In this document: positions 1 to 10,289 of the stretch, in pieces
Numbering within the stretch: the stretch's first letter is position 1
Layout of the letters: each line of letters begins with the position of its first letter
Source of the DNA: Turicibacter sp. TJ11
GTDB lineage: Bacteria > Bacillota_I > Bacilli_A > MOL361 > Turicibacteraceae
NCBI RefSeq assembly: GCF_021497505.1
Contig: NZ_CP069349.1
Span: 831,861-895,860, forward strand
DNA length: 64,000 bases
Reading direction: 5' to 3'
Notes under the pieces: generated by a model
Seen by the model: only the letters and a program-made list of their open reading frames with translations
What the model was told of the DNA's origin: nothing
The model's database searches: none
Translations under genes and position numbers: made by a program

Positions 1-681
1 TTCGTTGTAAATATCAACTGGTGTTCCAATTTGTTGAATTAATCCATCATTTAAAACGACAATCGTATCTGACATCGTTAACGCTTCTTCTTGATCGTGT
101 GTAACAAAAATAAATGTAATTCCCATTTCACGTTGAATCTCTTTTAATTCATATTGCATATCTTGGCGTAATTTTAAGTCTAATGCTCCTAATGGTTCAT
201 CAAGTAATAAAACTTTAGGACGATTAACTAAGGCACGAGCGATCGCAATACGTTGTTGTTGTCCTCCAGATAATGAATCGATTCCACGTTTAGCGAAATC
301 TGTTAGTTTAATCATTTTTAACATACGGTTTACACGTTCTGTTACTTCTGATTCTGGTACTTTTTTCATACGTAAACCAAACGCAATATTATCAAATACA
401 TTTAAATGAGGAAAAAGTGCATACTTTTGAAATACCGTATTAATCTCACGTTTATACGATGGGATTTGAATTAAATCTTTTCCGTTAAATTCAACTTCAC
501 CCGAAGTTGGTGTATCAAAACCACCAATGATACGTAATAAAGTTGTTTTCCCACATCCAGATGGTCCAAGTAAGGTCACAAATTCATTCTCATGAATGGT
601 TAAGTCAATCCCTTTTAAAACGATATCCCCATCGTATTCTTTTGTTAAATTTTTAATCTCAATAATTGGTACTTTAGTCAT
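1..681 (-). CDS. potA: Spermidine/putrescine ABC transporter ATP-binding protein PotA (3' end outside window)
   Basis: Partial gene running off the left edge; 227 codons are visible. The translation is an ABC ATPase: Walker [10 protein letters not shown] near residues 39-47, signature LSGGQQQR near residue 140, Walker B VLLLDEP followed by GALD, and the switch histidine in FVTHDQEEA. PotA energises import of polyamines through PotBC with the binding protein PotD; it acts at the inner face of the membrane. The start ATG is preceded by AAGGAGGG at good spacing. It lies 23 bp behind an XRE-cupin regulator, the usual arrangement of pot operons in Firmicutes, and this context is the main reason for naming it potA rather than a related sugar or iron importer ATPase. 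Confidence 0.88.
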   Translation of the reverse strand, partial: MTKVPIIEIKNLTKEYDGDIVLKGIDLTIHENEFVTLLGPSGCGKTTLLRIIGGFDTPTSGEVEFNGKDLIQIPSYKREINTVFQKYALFPHLNVFDNIAFGLRMKKVPESEVTERVNRMLKMIKLTDFAKRGIDSLSGGQQQRIAIARALVNRPKVLLLDEPLGALDLKLRQDMQYELKEIQREMGITFIFVTHDQEEALTMSDTIVVLNDGLIQQIGTPVDIYNE

Positions 682-704
682 ACTTGACCCTCCTTATATA
701 ATCC

Positions 705-1247
705 TTAGAATGTTGGTGGTGTTGCAACCCAAAGAACAGAGGCCGAAACTTTTGAATTATTTTTTAATTTATGATCCACATCAGCTTTATAATAAAAGCT
801 TTCGCCTTTTTTCACTTTATATCGCTTAGCACCTAAAACCAGTTCTACTTCACCCTTTAATACATATCCGAACTCTTCTCCATGATGGGGTTCATCATCA
901 TATGACATCCCACCGGGTTCTAAATCAATAATAATGGGTTCCATTTCGTTCTTTTGTGCGTTTGGAATAATCCAGCGAATGGTCATATTATAATCTGGTT
1001 CTTCTTTTATAAAAACGTCCTCACGTTGAAACACGATTTTTTCATCTGCTTTTTCATCTGAAAAAAATTCTCCTAGCGTTGTTCCTAAAGCTTCTAATAT
1101 ATCAACAAGCGTTGCAATCGATGGTGAAGCGAGATCGCGTTCAACTTGAGAAATATATCCCTTTGTCAATTCGGTTCGATCTGCTAATTCTTCTTGCGTT
1201 AATTGAAGTTCCATCCTTAAACGCCTAATTTTTTCTCCTATGATCAT
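705..1247 (-). CDS. XRE-family regulator with C-terminal cupin domain (polyamine operon regulator)
   Basis: 180 aa. The N-terminal helix-turn-helix (about residues 5-60, QEELADRTELTKGYISQVERD) is followed by a cupin beta-barrel (about residues 110-178, with HHGEEFGYVLKGEVEL and KKGESFYYKADVDHKL). This two-domain layout is that of PuuR-type regulators, which bind a small ligand, probably a polyamine, in the cupin. It is the first gene of the potA operon. SD GAGGTG precedes ATG. Autoregulation is likely because tandem inverted repeats lie between its promoter and start codon. Confidence 0.85.
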   Translation of the reverse strand: MIIGEKIRRLRMELQLTQEELADRTELTKGYISQVERDLASPSIATLVDILEALGTTLGEFFSDEKADEKIVFQREDVFIKEEPDYNMTIRWIIPNAQKNEMEPIIIDLEPGGMSYDDEPHHGEEFGYVLKGEVELVLGAKRYKVKKGESFYYKADVDHKLKNNSKVSASVLWVATPPTF

Positions 1248-1273
1248 GGTTACACCTCAAATTTTCATTCACT

Positions 1274-1341
1274 AATAAATAAACCTTTTGTTTACTAATA
1301 ATAAACCTCTTCTATTATAATATGATTCATGATTTTGTCAA
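1274..1341 (-). promoter_or_regulatory. Sigma-A promoter and tandem operator of the regulator-potA operon
   Basis: On the minus strand TTGACA (1336-1341) and TATAAT (1314-1319) are separated by 16 bp. Downstream, two tandem GGTTTAT..ATTAGT(A/G)AA units occupy about 1274-1307. The first has the inverted arms GTTTA/TAAAC, which fits an XRE dimer operator. Binding there would block the promoter. The operator role is inferred. Confidence 0.7.
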
Positions 1342-1673
1342 TAATTTATCGGCCAAAAAAAGACTTTTTTCAATAGAAGAAGGCAGATTAGATAGCTTTC
1401 ACAACAACCTTTCTTATTTATGGTGTTTACTGAGTTACTTAGACACCCTTATCTAAAAGAAATGAGAGATAATTATCGGATAAAAGGAGAAAATATTTTA
1501 ACACTCTTTTTATTATTTGAAGTGTTCGACATTTTATTCGACACTTTCTCTTGATAGATTTTATTTAGTGAAATTAAACAAACGAATTAATTTTTTTAAT
1601 CTTTGCTTTAAAAGCATTTACACTATTTGCATCGACGTGAATGGATCTTATGAATTGTAAACCATGTTAAACA
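1342..1673. other. Intergenic stretch without a recognisable gene
   Basis: About 330 bp between the operon promoter and the typA terminator. Stop codons are frequent in all frames, and I see no ribosome site with an open frame and no strong hairpin. Confidence 0.6.
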
Positions 1674-1717
1674 AATAAAAAAACTCAACCAAAGAAAGTT
1701 ACTTCTTTGATTGAGTT
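1674..1717 (-). terminator. Intrinsic terminator of typA
   Basis: Minus-strand stem CTCAATCAAAGAA / TTCTTTGGTTGAG with loop GTAACT or similar, followed by a run of seven T. It lies 10 bp after the typA stop codon. Confidence 0.9.
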
Positions 1718-1726
1718 CATGTCTAA

Positions 1727-3553
1727 TTATTCAGCATTACGTTTACGTTTGTCGTATTTTTTACGCTCATTTGTGTCTAAAATTTTCTTACGTAAACGAA
1801 CTGATGTTGGTGTGATTTCAACTAATTCATCTTCATTAATGTACTCTAAGGCATACTCTAATGTGATTAAACGTGGTTTCTTTAAGACAACTGTGTTATC
1901 TTTACCAGCTGAACGACAGTTGGTTAATTGTTTTGCACGTGTGACGTTAACAGCTAAGTCTAAGTCTTTGTTGTTTTCACCAACAACCATTCCTTCATAA
2001 ACTGGAGCTCCTGGTTCGATGAACATAACTCCACGGTCTTCTAATCCCATTAATCCGTAGTTTGTTGCCTTACCATTTTCCATTGAAACTAAGGCACCAT
2101 TTTTACGCTCTCCTACTGATCCTTTTTCCATTGGACGATATTCAGAGAACGTATGGTTAATGATTCCGTAACCTTTTGTTAATGTTAAGAATTCTGTCAT
2201 AAATCCGATTAAAGCACGAGATGGTACATCGTAAATTAAACGAACTTGTCCATTTTCATTGTGAATCATATTTTGTAATTGCCCTTTACGATATCCCATC
2301 GCTTCAATGACACTTCCAACATGTTCTTCAGGTGTTTCAATTTGAACATACTCGTATGGTTCACATAATACACCATCAATTTCACGAATGATAACTTCTG
2401 GTTTAGAAACTTCTAACTCGAATCCTTCACGACGCATGTTTTCAAGTAAGATTGATAAGTGAAGCTCTCCACGTCCTGAAACAACCCACTCTTCTTTTGT
2501 TCCTACACGTTCAACTAATAATGAAACGTCACGTTGAATTTCTTTGTATAAACGCTCATCGATTTTTGAAGCTGTGACGTGTTTTCCTTCTTGTCCAGCG
2601 AATGGAGAAGAGTTTGTTGAGAACGTCATTTTTAATGTTGGCTCATCGATGTGTAAGATAGGTAATGCTTCTTCTTTACCAACTTCACAAACCGTTTCTC
2701 CAACGTTAATATCTGGTAATCCTGCAATCGCAACGATATCTCCTGCTTGTGCTGATTCGATTTCGATACGTTTTAATCCTAAGAAACCAAATAATTTTGT
2801 GATACGGAATTGTTGCGTTGTTCCATCTAAACGACAAATTGAAACCATTTGGTTAACATTGATCGTTCCGCGTACAATACGTCCAATCCCAATACGTCCA
2901 ACATATTCGTTATAGTCTAATAATGCTGGTTGGAATTGTAATGTTCCGTTTGGATCCATACCTGGATCTGGAATGTTTTCTAAAATTGATTCAAAGATTG
3001 ATTCCATGTTTTCTTCTTGGTCAGCTGGATCAGAACTTAAGCTTGCTGTTCCGTTTAACGCTGAACAATAAACAACTGGGAATTCTAATTGATCGTCATC
3101 TGCCCCTAATTCGATAAATAATTCTAATACTTCATCGACTACTTCTTCTGGACGTGCTGCTGGACGGTCAATTTTATTAACAACAACGATTGGTGTTAAT
3201 TTTTGTTCTAATGCTTTTTTTAATACGAAACGAGTTTGCGGCATTGTTCCTTCGTAAGCATCAACAACTAATAATACCCCATCAACCATGTTCATGATAC
3301 GCTCAACTTCTCCAGCGAAGTCAGCATGTCCTGGTGTATCTAAAATGTTAATACGGTAATCTTTATAATCAATCGCAGTATTTTTAGCTAAAATCGTAAT
3401 TCCACGTTCACGCTCAATATCATTCGAGTCCATGACACGGTCAGCTACAGCCTCATTTTCACGGAAAGTTCCCGCTTGACGTAATAACTGATCGACTAAA
3501 GTCGTTTTACCGTGATCGACGTGGGCAATAATTGCAATATTTTTAATATTCAT
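1727..3553 (-). CDS. typA: Translational GTPase TypA/BipA
   Basis: 608 aa from the ATG at 3553, chosen because AGAGGTG sits just upstream; an in-frame TTG seven codons earlier lacks a ribosome site. G1 [10 protein letters not shown]3 DTPGHAD and G4 NKID are all present near the N-terminus, followed by EF-G-like domains II, III and V and the BipA-specific C-terminal domain. TypA binds the 70S ribosome at the EF-G site and supports large-subunit assembly and stress or cold adaptation. Length matches the family. It is monocistronic with its own terminator. Confidence 0.95.
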   Translation of the reverse strand: MNIKNIAIIAHVDHGKTTLVDQLLRQAGTFRENEAVADRVMDSNDIERERGITILAKNTAIDYKDYRINILDTPGHADFAGEVERIMNMVDGVLLVVDAYEGTMPQTRFVLKKALEQKLTPIVVVNKIDRPAARPEEVVDEVLELFIELGADDDQLEFPVVYCSALNGTASLSSDPADQEENMESIFESILENIPDPGMDPNGTLQFQPALLDYNEYVGRIGIGRIVRGTINVNQMVSICRLDGTTQQFRITKLFGFLGLKRIEIESAQAGDIVAIAGLPDINVGETVCEVGKEEALPILHIDEPTLKMTFSTNSSPFAGQEGKHVTASKIDERLYKEIQRDVSLLVERVGTKEEWVVSGRGELHLSILLENMRREGFELEVSKPEVIIREIDGVLCEPYEYVQIETPEEHVGSVIEAMGYRKGQLQNMIHNENGQVRLIYDVPSRALIGFMTEFLTLTKGYGIINHTFSEYRPMEKGSVGERKNGALVSMENGKATNYGLMGLEDRGVMFIEPGAPVYEGMVVGENNKDLDLAVNVTRAKQLTNCRSAGKDNTVVLKKPRLITLEYALEYINEDELVEITPTSVRLRKKILDTNERKKYDKRKRNAE

Positions 3554-3801
3554 ATCGGCACCTCTGTCTGGCAAATTTAAAATTTCATACTGAAATATTA
3601 TACAACAAAATAAGAGTTCCTGTATCGAATTTTGACTTAAATTTATGAAAATTTTTCAAAAGCCTTTTCAAATTCAATTTTTACCTGATTTGGCGCTCGA
3701 TTATTAAGTTAACACCTATTGTTTAGACTATCCATAAAAAATAAGCTCAGCTTAAAAAGGAAGCAAAAATGATGGATTGAAATCGATGAAGCTTCATCAT
3801 C

Positions 3802-4767
3802 CTATAAATTTAAAATAAACATTTCTAACGCTAATTCTTTTTGAAGAGTCCCCGACTTAATCTTATAGTCAATATCTGCTAAGGAATCTAAATATCTTGT
3901 AATCGTTTCCTGTTCAAATCGATGCGATTGGCCATGAATCAGTTTAACACGATAGGGATGAACATTAAGTGTCTTAGCTATATCTGCTTCTCGATATCCT
4001 TGTTTTGCTAATCCAATGATCTGAGACATTAATCGGAACTGATTTGCAATTAAAATTAATAACTTAAAGGGTTCTTCATTTTGGGTCATCAAATCTTGAT
4101 AAATCAAGTACGCTTCTTTCACTTTTCGCTGAACAAGCGCATCCGTTAGTAAAAAGACGTTATCTTCTAATTGTCTAGCCACTAATAGTTCAACCACTTC
4201 GACGGTTAAAACTTTTGACGTTTGATCTAAAAAGTACAGATAGATTTTTTCAATTTCATGATAAAGAACATCAATTTTAGCATGGGTTAGCTTAATTAAT
4301 AATTCAGTTGCTTTCGGATGACTCTCAATCCCTTCATCCTTAAGCTTTTTTTCTGCCCACTGCTTTAGTGATTGTTCTGAATAAACTTCAAACGTAAACA
4401 CTTCTGATTGTTTCTTTAACAGTTTAACAACCTTTTTACGGTCATCTAACTTTTCATAAGGAGCATAAATAATTAAAACATTCTCCGTCACTGGATGTTC
4501 TAAAAACTTAATTAAACTATTCAAATCATGATCAAGATCACCTTTAGTCTCTTTTGCGGTTAAAAAAGACGGATGACGAACAATGACTGCTTTTTTATTG
4601 CTTAAAAAGGCAACGGTTTGTAAATCAAATAATGCCTGTTGAATCGTTGACTCTTTCATATCGTAAGAAATAACATCAAAGGGTTCAATTTGATGCTTGC
4701 TTAATAAATCATTAATTTTTTTCTCGCACAAAACTGACTGTTCGCCGAGGATTGTATAAATCGCCAT
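3802..4767 (-). CDS. holA: DNA polymerase III subunit delta
   Basis: 321 aa. It has the clamp-loader delta layout: an N-terminal RecA-like fold without a Walker A motif (about residues 1-140), a lid domain, and a C-terminal helical collar (about 210-321, with PFKLLILIANQFRLM and LALEMFILNL). Delta opens the beta sliding clamp during loading. The comEA-comEC-holA order is the classic Bacillus arrangement. SD GAGGTGA precedes ATG. A weak hairpin with a T run lies downstream around 3764-3800. Confidence 0.9.
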   Translation of the reverse strand: MAIYTILGEQSVLCEKKINDLLSKHQIEPFDVISYDMKESTIQQALFDLQTVAFLSNKKAVIVRHPSFLTAKETKGDLDHDLNSLIKFLEHPVTENVLIIYAPYEKLDDRKKVVKLLKKQSEVFTFEVYSEQSLKQWAEKKLKDEGIESHPKATELLIKLTHAKIDVLYHEIEKIYLYFLDQTSKVLTVEVVELLVARQLEDNVFLLTDALVQRKVKEAYLIYQDLMTQNEEPFKLLILIANQFRLMSQIIGLAKQGYREADIAKTLNVHPYRVKLIHGQSHRFEQETITRYLDSLADIDYKIKSGTLQKELALEMFILNL

Positions 4768-4929
4768 GGCTTCACCTCATTGCTATTTTAACACAAAGCA
4801 AATTCGACAAACAAGACTCCCCTAGTTTCTTTTTCATTTGGACGCTTATGGGTTGCTTTGTTTAGTAATCAATGAGATACCGATTTTTATACATTAAATA
4901 TTTAGAGTATTGTCTAATTTTTTAATATA

Positions 4930-7131
4930 TTAATTATTGAATCGATGAAGCGTTACTTGATTATGGCTTATTTTAAATTGAATCGTTCCATCGGTTAACG
5001 TACTAAGAAGTGGGATGTTTAGTTCAGTCATTACTTGTAAAAACTCTTCACTTGGATGACCATAACGATTGTTCTTTCCAACAGATACAACACTCATCGA
5101 TGGCGCTAATTGTTTCAAAAAAGATAAAGAGTTCGATGTCTTAGAGCCATGATGCGCTGCTTTATAGACATCTAAGTTCGCTCCATCATAGGCTGATAAA
5201 ATAGCATTCTCCACAGCTGTGCTAATATCTCCAGTAAAAAGAATGGAGAATTCATCAATCTCAAGCCTTATTACCAATGATCGATCATTTTCGTTACTTG
5301 CATTGATATCGGGCTGTAAAAACGTGAGCGTCTGATTCGAACATGTCATGATCTCATGAGTGCTTGGTGTTAAAATATGAATGCCTTTTTGTTTAGCGAC
5401 TGAGAGAATTTCTTTAAGTTTGTCACTTTTTGAATACTTAGAAATGACCAAATTTTTAACCTTAAAGGAATTAATGAGTGGTAGTGCTTCTCCAAGATGA
5501 TCCTGATCCCCATGTGAAAGAATTAAATAATCAATTGTTCGAACGCCTTCTCCTAGTAAATAAGGTTTTAGCGTTTGATTAAAAATAGAGATTGTTTCAT
5601 TTTGATACGAAATCTTTCCTCCTGTATCAATGACAATCGTGCAGTCTTGATAAGGTGATTGAATGATGGCACTATCCCCTTGTCCCACATCCAAGAAAGT
5701 GACTTGACTACTCATTTGACAAACTCGTGTTATCTCAATCAAAAAAATAATAGCGAGAAGCGGAATCGACCAGATCTTCCAGTGAGCTTGGCGTTCAACT
5801 AGCCACCCTGTTAAACATAAAACAAAGATAATTACTGAGACGACAGATAGTGATAACGACCCAACAATCCAAGGAAATTCCAAGTATTGACTCATCAAGG
5901 TGACAAGTTGTTCAAAACTAGATAAAAGTGGTTCTGTGACAAATGAAAGAATAGGAAAGATTAATGCTATCAATAAAAGTGGCATTAAAAGCGTCGTGAC
6001 TAGTGGAACTAAGACTAAATTAGCAACATACCCCATGAGATTGATGTAATAAGACTGATAAAGTTGAATTGGAAAAACAGCTAGCTGAGCGAGAAGCGGG
6101 ATGATAAAAAAGACTGATTTGCCAGATAAACGTTTCATAAAATTTTGACAAAGTATCAAGCAAAACGTCAGCCAGTAAGTATAAATAAAACCCGATTGAT
6201 ACACTTGAAGTGGAAAGAATAGAAAGTTCATTAAAAACATAATGGAGAAACTATCTAATGAAGATAACTTCCATTTAAATTGGGAATTTAGCTTCGTTAA
6301 AACAAACATTCCACCCGCACGAATAATGGATGCACTTCCACCACTCACAATGACAAATACGATGATTAAACAAATCAAAAGAAAATTAGCTAACTCTTCA
6401 ATGATGCCAAGTCGCTTCAATAAATAGCTAACGATACCAACTAATAGCCCAACATGTAATCCACTAACTGCAAATAAATGAAGAACCCCGAGTATTGAAA
6501 AACAATCATTCATTTCCTCTGCTAAATCATGTTTGACACCTAGTACCCAAGATTGAAGATAGGTAGCAGTCAACGTTGGATAGCGTTCTTTGATCCAGTA
6601 AGCTAATTGGGACTGATATTCTCTAATCGACCACTCATGTCGAAGAATACTTGTTTGATTTAAATAAACCGTTCCAATTATTCCACTAGAAAGTAAATAG
6701 TTTTTAAAATTAAACGCATGCGGGACTGTGGGATTAGTTAATGGCTTGGGTTCGGCTTGAATTTCAATGACATCTCCTGGTGATAACCGTGGCTCAGAAG
6801 TTGCTAACGTTAAATAGAAATTTCCCGCTTCTGTCATTATTTTTGCTGTTTGTTTCTTCTCATTTTGAGTTTTTATCTCAACTACTTTTGCTTCTTTTAA
6901 GAAAGCCACTTCCTCGCTTTTTTGTTCAATTGAGTCTGCTAAGAAATTCACATAAACAACAGCTCCAATGGAAATAAGGAAATAGATCCAGTATGTCTTA
7001 GGAAATCGCTTAAAATAGACAAATCCAACGAATATAGCAAAAAAGACGCCCTCTTTTACTAGTAAACCGACAACAACACACAAAACAATATAAATTAAAT
7101 GTTGGCGTATCTTAAAGTTCGATATATTCAC
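4930..7131 (-). CDS. comEC: DNA internalization competence protein ComEC/Rec2
   Basis: 733 aa, starting at GTG with GGAGA upstream inside the end of comEA (20-bp overlap). Three regions are visible: two N-terminal membrane segments with a DUF4131/OB-type part (about 1-180), a polytopic Competence domain (about 200-480, with LGVLHLFAVSGLHVGLLVG), and a C-terminal metallo-beta-lactamase domain (about 490-733, DVGQGDS, HGDQDHLGE, AAHHGSK). ComEC forms the inner-membrane channel for transforming single-stranded DNA, and the MBL part may be the nuclease that degrades one strand. The gene appears intact. Confidence 0.94.
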   Translation of the reverse strand: MNISNFKIRQHLIYIVLCVVVGLLVKEGVFFAIFVGFVYFKRFPKTYWIYFLISIGAVVYVNFLADSIEQKSEEVAFLKEAKVVEIKTQNEKKQTAKIMTEAGNFYLTLATSEPRLSPGDVIEIQAEPKPLTNPTVPHAFNFKNYLLSSGIIGTVYLNQTSILRHEWSIREYQSQLAYWIKERYPTLTATYLQSWVLGVKHDLAEEMNDCFSILGVLHLFAVSGLHVGLLVGIVSYLLKRLGIIEELANFLLICLIIVFVIVSGGSASIIRAGGMFVLTKLNSQFKWKLSSLDSFSIMFLMNFLFFPLQVYQSGFIYTYWLTFCLILCQNFMKRLSGKSVFFIIPLLAQLAVFPIQLYQSYYINLMGYVANLVLVPLVTTLLMPLLLIALIFPILSFVTEPLLSSFEQLVTLMSQYLEFPWIVGSLSLSVVSVIIFVLCLTGWLVERQAHWKIWSIPLLAIIFLIEITRVCQMSSQVTFLDVGQGDSAIIQSPYQDCTIVIDTGGKISYQNETISIFNQTLKPYLLGEGVRTIDYLILSHGDQDHLGEALPLINSFKVKNLVISKYSKSDKLKEILSVAKQKGIHILTPSTHEIMTCSNQTLTFLQPDINASNENDRSLVIRLEIDEFSILFTGDISTAVENAILSAYDGANLDVYKAAHHGSKTSNSLSFLKQLAPSMSVVSVGKNNRYGHPSEEFLQVMTELNIPLLSTLTDGTIQFKISHNQVTLHRFNN

Positions 7132-7708
7132 GTAATTTCTCCAATGTTTTTTCGCCTATTCCACTCACATTCACTAACTCATCAATGGATTGAAATGATC
7201 CGGACTCTTCACGATAGTTAACAATAGCCGCTGCTTTAGAAGGACCAATCCCTGGTAAAGTTTGCAACTCAGCTTCTGTGGCGTCATTAAGTGACACTTT
7301 AGAATTCGTTTCGTTTGTCTCTGACCAAGTTTGTTCAACATCAGTAGGTATCTCATCATCTAGATGGGGTACATAAATGACCATTTCATCTTTAATTTTT
7401 TGAGCTAAATTCATGGCTTCAACATTTGCCGTTTCTAAAAATCCGCCCGCTAAACGAATGACCTCATGAATTCGAAGGGTACTTTCTACTTCATAAACAC
7501 CCGGTTGAGTGACCTGCCCCTTCACATCCACTAAATAATAAATCGGCTCTTGAATCTCTTCAGGGACGATTTCATCTACTTCTTTTGTTTCTTGTTCTAA
7601 ATATTCATCTAATAACACAGATTCATCAGGTGTTTTGAACTGGCTCAAGTAATAAACAAACACCATAACCAAGATGGCTATTGCTATCATTTTTAATTGT
7701 CTTTTCAA
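7112..7708 (-). CDS. comEA: DNA receptor/uptake protein ComEA
   Basis: 198 aa from a TTG start; AGGTGATA lies 6 bp upstream, so an in-frame GTG three codons earlier would fall inside the ribosome site. One N-terminal membrane anchor (about residues 6-22) is followed by a SLBB domain (about 55-110, YYLVDVKGQVTQPGVYEV) and a C-terminal tandem helix-hairpin-helix (LQTLPGIGPSKAAAIVNYR and LVNVSGIGEKTLEKL). ComEA binds double-stranded DNA at the cell surface and passes it to ComEC, whose gene overlaps it. Confidence 0.93.
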   Translation of the reverse strand: MKRQLKMIAIAILVMVFVYYLSQFKTPDESVLLDEYLEQETKEVDEIVPEEIQEPIYYLVDVKGQVTQPGVYEVESTLRIHEVIRLAGGFLETANVEAMNLAQKIKDEMVIYVPHLDDEIPTDVEQTWSETNETNSKVSLNDATEAELQTLPGIGPSKAAAIVNYREESGSFQSIDELVNVSGIGEKTLEKLREYIEL

Positions 7709-7792
7709 ACGTATCACCTCATATTAACTTACGTTAAATTCTGATGATTTCTTTTAAAGATTTATTAAATTATTCACTTTTTAGACGAAATG

Positions 7793-7823
7793 AAAAAACA
7801 CTCGCCATGAGCGAGTGTTTTTG
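7793..7823. terminator. Bidirectional terminator between comEA and the SipW locus
   Basis: Stem AACACTCGC / GCGAGTGTT with loop CATGA, flanked by A-rich and T-rich runs on both sides. It would stop leftward read-through from upstream before comEA. Confidence 0.85.
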
Positions 7824-7993
7824 ATGATGAATGGATCATCTTTTCCTAAATGCATACTTTTTTCTTAACGTCTCTCATTTTTAGGGGATTAAGAATTATG
7901 TTTCTATCTTTTTTATGAAAAGAATCACCTTCTCTTTCGCTTTAAATATACTAATAATGGAATTTATATATATATTAACGGAGGCCTAAATTC

Positions 7994-8491
7994 ATGAAAA
8001 AAAATACAATATTATCTTTTGCCACAGCAGGAGCTATCATCGCTACATCAGCAGGAACTTACGCTGCATGGGACTCTTTAGTTGATGATACATCAGCTAC
8101 TATTACATTCCGAAATCCAGTCACTGTGACCGTTGAAGAGAGTTATACATTAGCAGAAACGCCATCTACATTAGATACCCTTCCAGTAGCAGAAGGGACT
8201 GTCAACTTCACCATCGAAAATGATGGAGATTTAGCTAATACCTTAACCATTGTTCCAAGCGTAAGCGGTGGAAGCTCTGCAACGGTCGATGATTTTGATT
8301 TTGTCATTGTCGATTCATCAGAAGGCAACACCCCAACGCTTGTTGGAGATGCCACAGATGGATTTGTTGATAAAACATTAACTTCAACCAATTATACTGT
8401 GAAAGTGACTCCAAAAGATGGAAGTGCTGCTAAAGTAGCGGGTCAAGAAGTTAAAATTAGCTTAACTGCTACCTTATCTAAATCAGAATAA
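7994..8491 (+). CDS. SipW-dependent secreted protein of the TasA/camelysin (CalY) type
   Basis: 165 aa with strong SD GGAGG. The signal peptide is of the SipW-dependent kind: positive KKN, a hydrophobic stretch, then GTYAAWDSLVDDTSA. The mature part is beta-rich (alternating TVTVEE, TVNFTIEND, VKISLTATL), as in TasA/CalY biofilm fibre proteins. It is followed by a leaky terminator and then a SipW-type peptidase that most likely cleaves it. At 165 aa it is shorter than TasA, so the fibre-forming role is an inference from the family. Confidence 0.82.
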   Translation: MKKNTILSFATAGAIIATSAGTYAAWDSLVDDTSATITFRNPVTVTVEESYTLAETPSTLDTLPVAEGTVNFTIENDGDLANTLTIVPSVSGGSSATVDDFDFVIVDSSEGNTPTLVGDATDGFVDKTLTSTNYTVKVTPKDGSAAKVAGQEVKISLTATLSKSE

Positions 8492-8509
8492 CTTTCATGA
8501 GATCAACTT

Positions 8510-8542
8510 AGTCACCATGTATTTGGTGACTATTTCTATTTT
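8510..8542 (+). terminator. Attenuator between the secreted protein gene and sipW
   Basis: Perfect 8-bp stem AGTCACCA / TGGTGACT with a 6-nt loop, followed by a T-rich tract. It would let the structural protein be made in excess over the peptidase. Confidence 0.75.
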
Positions 8543-8570
8543 TAACGTTTGATCACAATAGGTGATACTA

Positions 8571-9116
8571 ATGAAACTGCTAAAGAAAATGATTCAAACA
8601 TTTATTTCAGTGCTTATTTTAGTTTTAATACTTTACATCACCATCATGATAATAAAACCCGAAAAAATAACATCTCATCTTAATTATCAATTCTATACGG
8701 TATTAACAGACAGTATGGAACCCAAAATTCCAACCTACTCTCTTGTTTTGGTGAAAAAATTCCAAATAGATGAAAATATTCAGTTACAACCTCAGCAAAT
8801 TATTACGTTTCATGCTGATCGCTTTGGTCAAAAAATTATTATTACCCATCATTTTAATAAAACAGAGATAACTGATGAGGGCATTACCATCTACCGAACA
8901 AATGCCGAAGGAAAAGATCAATTAGATATCTATCAGACAACAAGAGAAGACTTAATCGGAACTTATCTATTTCATATCCCCTATATCGGTAAAATCGTTT
9001 TATTTTTAAAAAGTAAATTTGGTTTTATCTTATACGGTGAATTTTTAAGTATCTTTTTAATCAACGCACTCATCAAATCCCGCTGGGAAGAAGAAGCACA
9101 ACGTCATGATGAATAA
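8571..9116 (+). CDS. sipW: SipW-type (ER-type) signal peptidase I
   Basis: 181 aa from the ATG at 8571 (AGGTGAT upstream; an in-frame GTG three codons earlier overlaps that site). An N-terminal membrane segment (about 5-27) is followed by the catalytic serine in TDSMEP, the histidine in IITHHF that replaces the bacterial lysine, and TNAEGKDQLD, the conserved final box. A second membrane segment lies near the C-terminus. Ser-His signal peptidases such as SipW process TasA-like precursors, and the neighbour upstream is the likely substrate. Confidence 0.9.
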   Translation: MKLLKKMIQTFISVLILVLILYITIMIIKPEKITSHLNYQFYTVLTDSMEPKIPTYSLVLVKKFQIDENIQLQPQQIITFHADRFGQKIIITHHFNKTEITDEGITIYRTNAEGKDQLDIYQTTREDLIGTYLFHIPYIGKIVLFLKSKFGFILYGEFLSIFLINALIKSRWEEEAQRHDE

Positions 9117-9157
9117 TGTTTCATTTGTTATCTTAACAATTACTTCATTTGTCGTAA

Positions 9158-9195
9158 AAAAAGGACACTCCCAGTAACTGGTGAGTGTCTTTTTT
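9158..9195. terminator. Terminator after sipW
   Basis: GACACTC / GAGTGTC outer stem capped by an inner CCAG-TAA-CTGG hairpin, with A7 before and T6 after. It is probably bidirectional. The rest of 9117-9375 shows no gene. Confidence 0.85.
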
Positions 9196-9375
9196 GTCTT
9201 ATTTTTGTTATTTGTACTTTTAATTTGCAGATTCAATATATATCTTCAATCATTAATTCATGATTATATACTGACTCTTTTAATCAATCTGTTAAATATA
9301 TCCCTCAATTGCTTTTAAATGTAATAAAAATAATCAATCCTGCTAATGTGTAGGTTCGATTGACTCTTACTTCAT

Positions 9376-9759
9376 TTATTCACTTCGATTTTGTTGAAAG
9401 TATTCATATGCCTCATCATATGATAAACCACTATACGGAGAATCTACTTCATAATTATACTTCTCTTTAAATAATTTGATTTTTTCTTCAATGACTTTTA
9501 TCATTCTCTCGCAAGTGGATTGATCTTTTCCTAAACTCATAAATTTCTCTAATTTTTCCTCTATTCGCTTAATTGCCATTTCTTTTCCAAATTTTTCTTC
9601 ATCTGTAAGTTCATGATATACCTTTTTTGACTCTTCAACTTCTGTTTTTAAATCCTCAACTTCTGCCTTTAACTGATCAATTTCTTGTAGTTGTTCGTCA
9701 GTATTTTGACATCCTGATATCACCATCATAAAAACCAATAACATAACTAATCTTGTCAT
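9376..9759 (-). CDS. Putative lipoprotein with coiled coil
   Basis: 127 aa. A short hydrophobic leader ends in the lipobox VISGC (Cys at residue 17), so the protein should be lipid-anchored at the outer membrane face after Lsp cleavage. Residues about 22-50 (LQEIDQLKAEVEDLKTEVEES) form a clear heptad coiled coil, and the rest is charged and helical. I do not recognise the family. AGGGAT lies upstream of ATG. It stands alone on the minus strand in a gene-poor stretch. Confidence 0.7.
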   Translation of the reverse strand: MTRLVMLLVFMMVISGCQNTDEQLQEIDQLKAEVEDLKTEVEESKKVYHELTDEEKFGKEMAIKRIEEKLEKFMSLGKDQSTCERMIKVIEEKIKLFKEKYNYEVDSPYSGLSYDEAYEYFQQNRSE

Positions 9760-9962
9760 TTATCCCTACACTTCCTCTCCCTAAAACGTATATCCAATAT
9801 TATACAATTATTATAAGCAGCATACAACGAATGAAACATACTAGCATCCGTTTTAAACCTTTGATTTTTCTTGACACACCATTTATATAACTTTTTCTTT
9901 CGATATTTGAATTTGATATGTCTTTTAATTTTTAAAAAGTAATCAAAATTATAACACACCAA

Positions 9963-10289
9963 ACATACTAAAGAATATTTAAATAAACGCGATTAAATTT
10001 TTAGAATTACTGTTATGACAAGTATTAAGTTATAAAGATAGGGATTTACTTTATACAATAAAATACTCAGATACATGGATGAAAAGAGAGTTTATCGAGT
10101 CAAACAAAACAATTAAAATGAGATTTTTAAATTTCCACTTGTTACTAAAGATGGAGCTGGAACAAAGATATGTAATCTATTAATTGTAGGATCAAAAAGT
10201 ATAATCTCAACCATTACACATACACGAAACACAGAAGGTTATAAAGCTTTATGTAAAAAAAATAAAAAAGAACTCAAAGAGCCCCTAAT
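9963..10289. other. Gene-poor stretch, possible decayed DNA
   Basis: The plus strand holds an open frame of about 60 codons from roughly 10,117 (reading IFKFPLVTKDGAG) that has no start codon or ribosome site and runs antisense into the next gene. It could be a remnant. Nothing else is recognisable. Confidence 0.35.

Noticed and set aside
705-829. Plus-strand open frame overlapping the XRE-cupin gene
   Set aside because: Shadow of the minus-strand coding sequence.
9756-9962. 68-codon minus-strand frame upstream of the lipoprotein
   Set aside because: Very basic, unlike its neighbours, no ribosome site, and made of low-complexity AT-rich DNA; the 4-bp overlap with the lipoprotein start is the only support.
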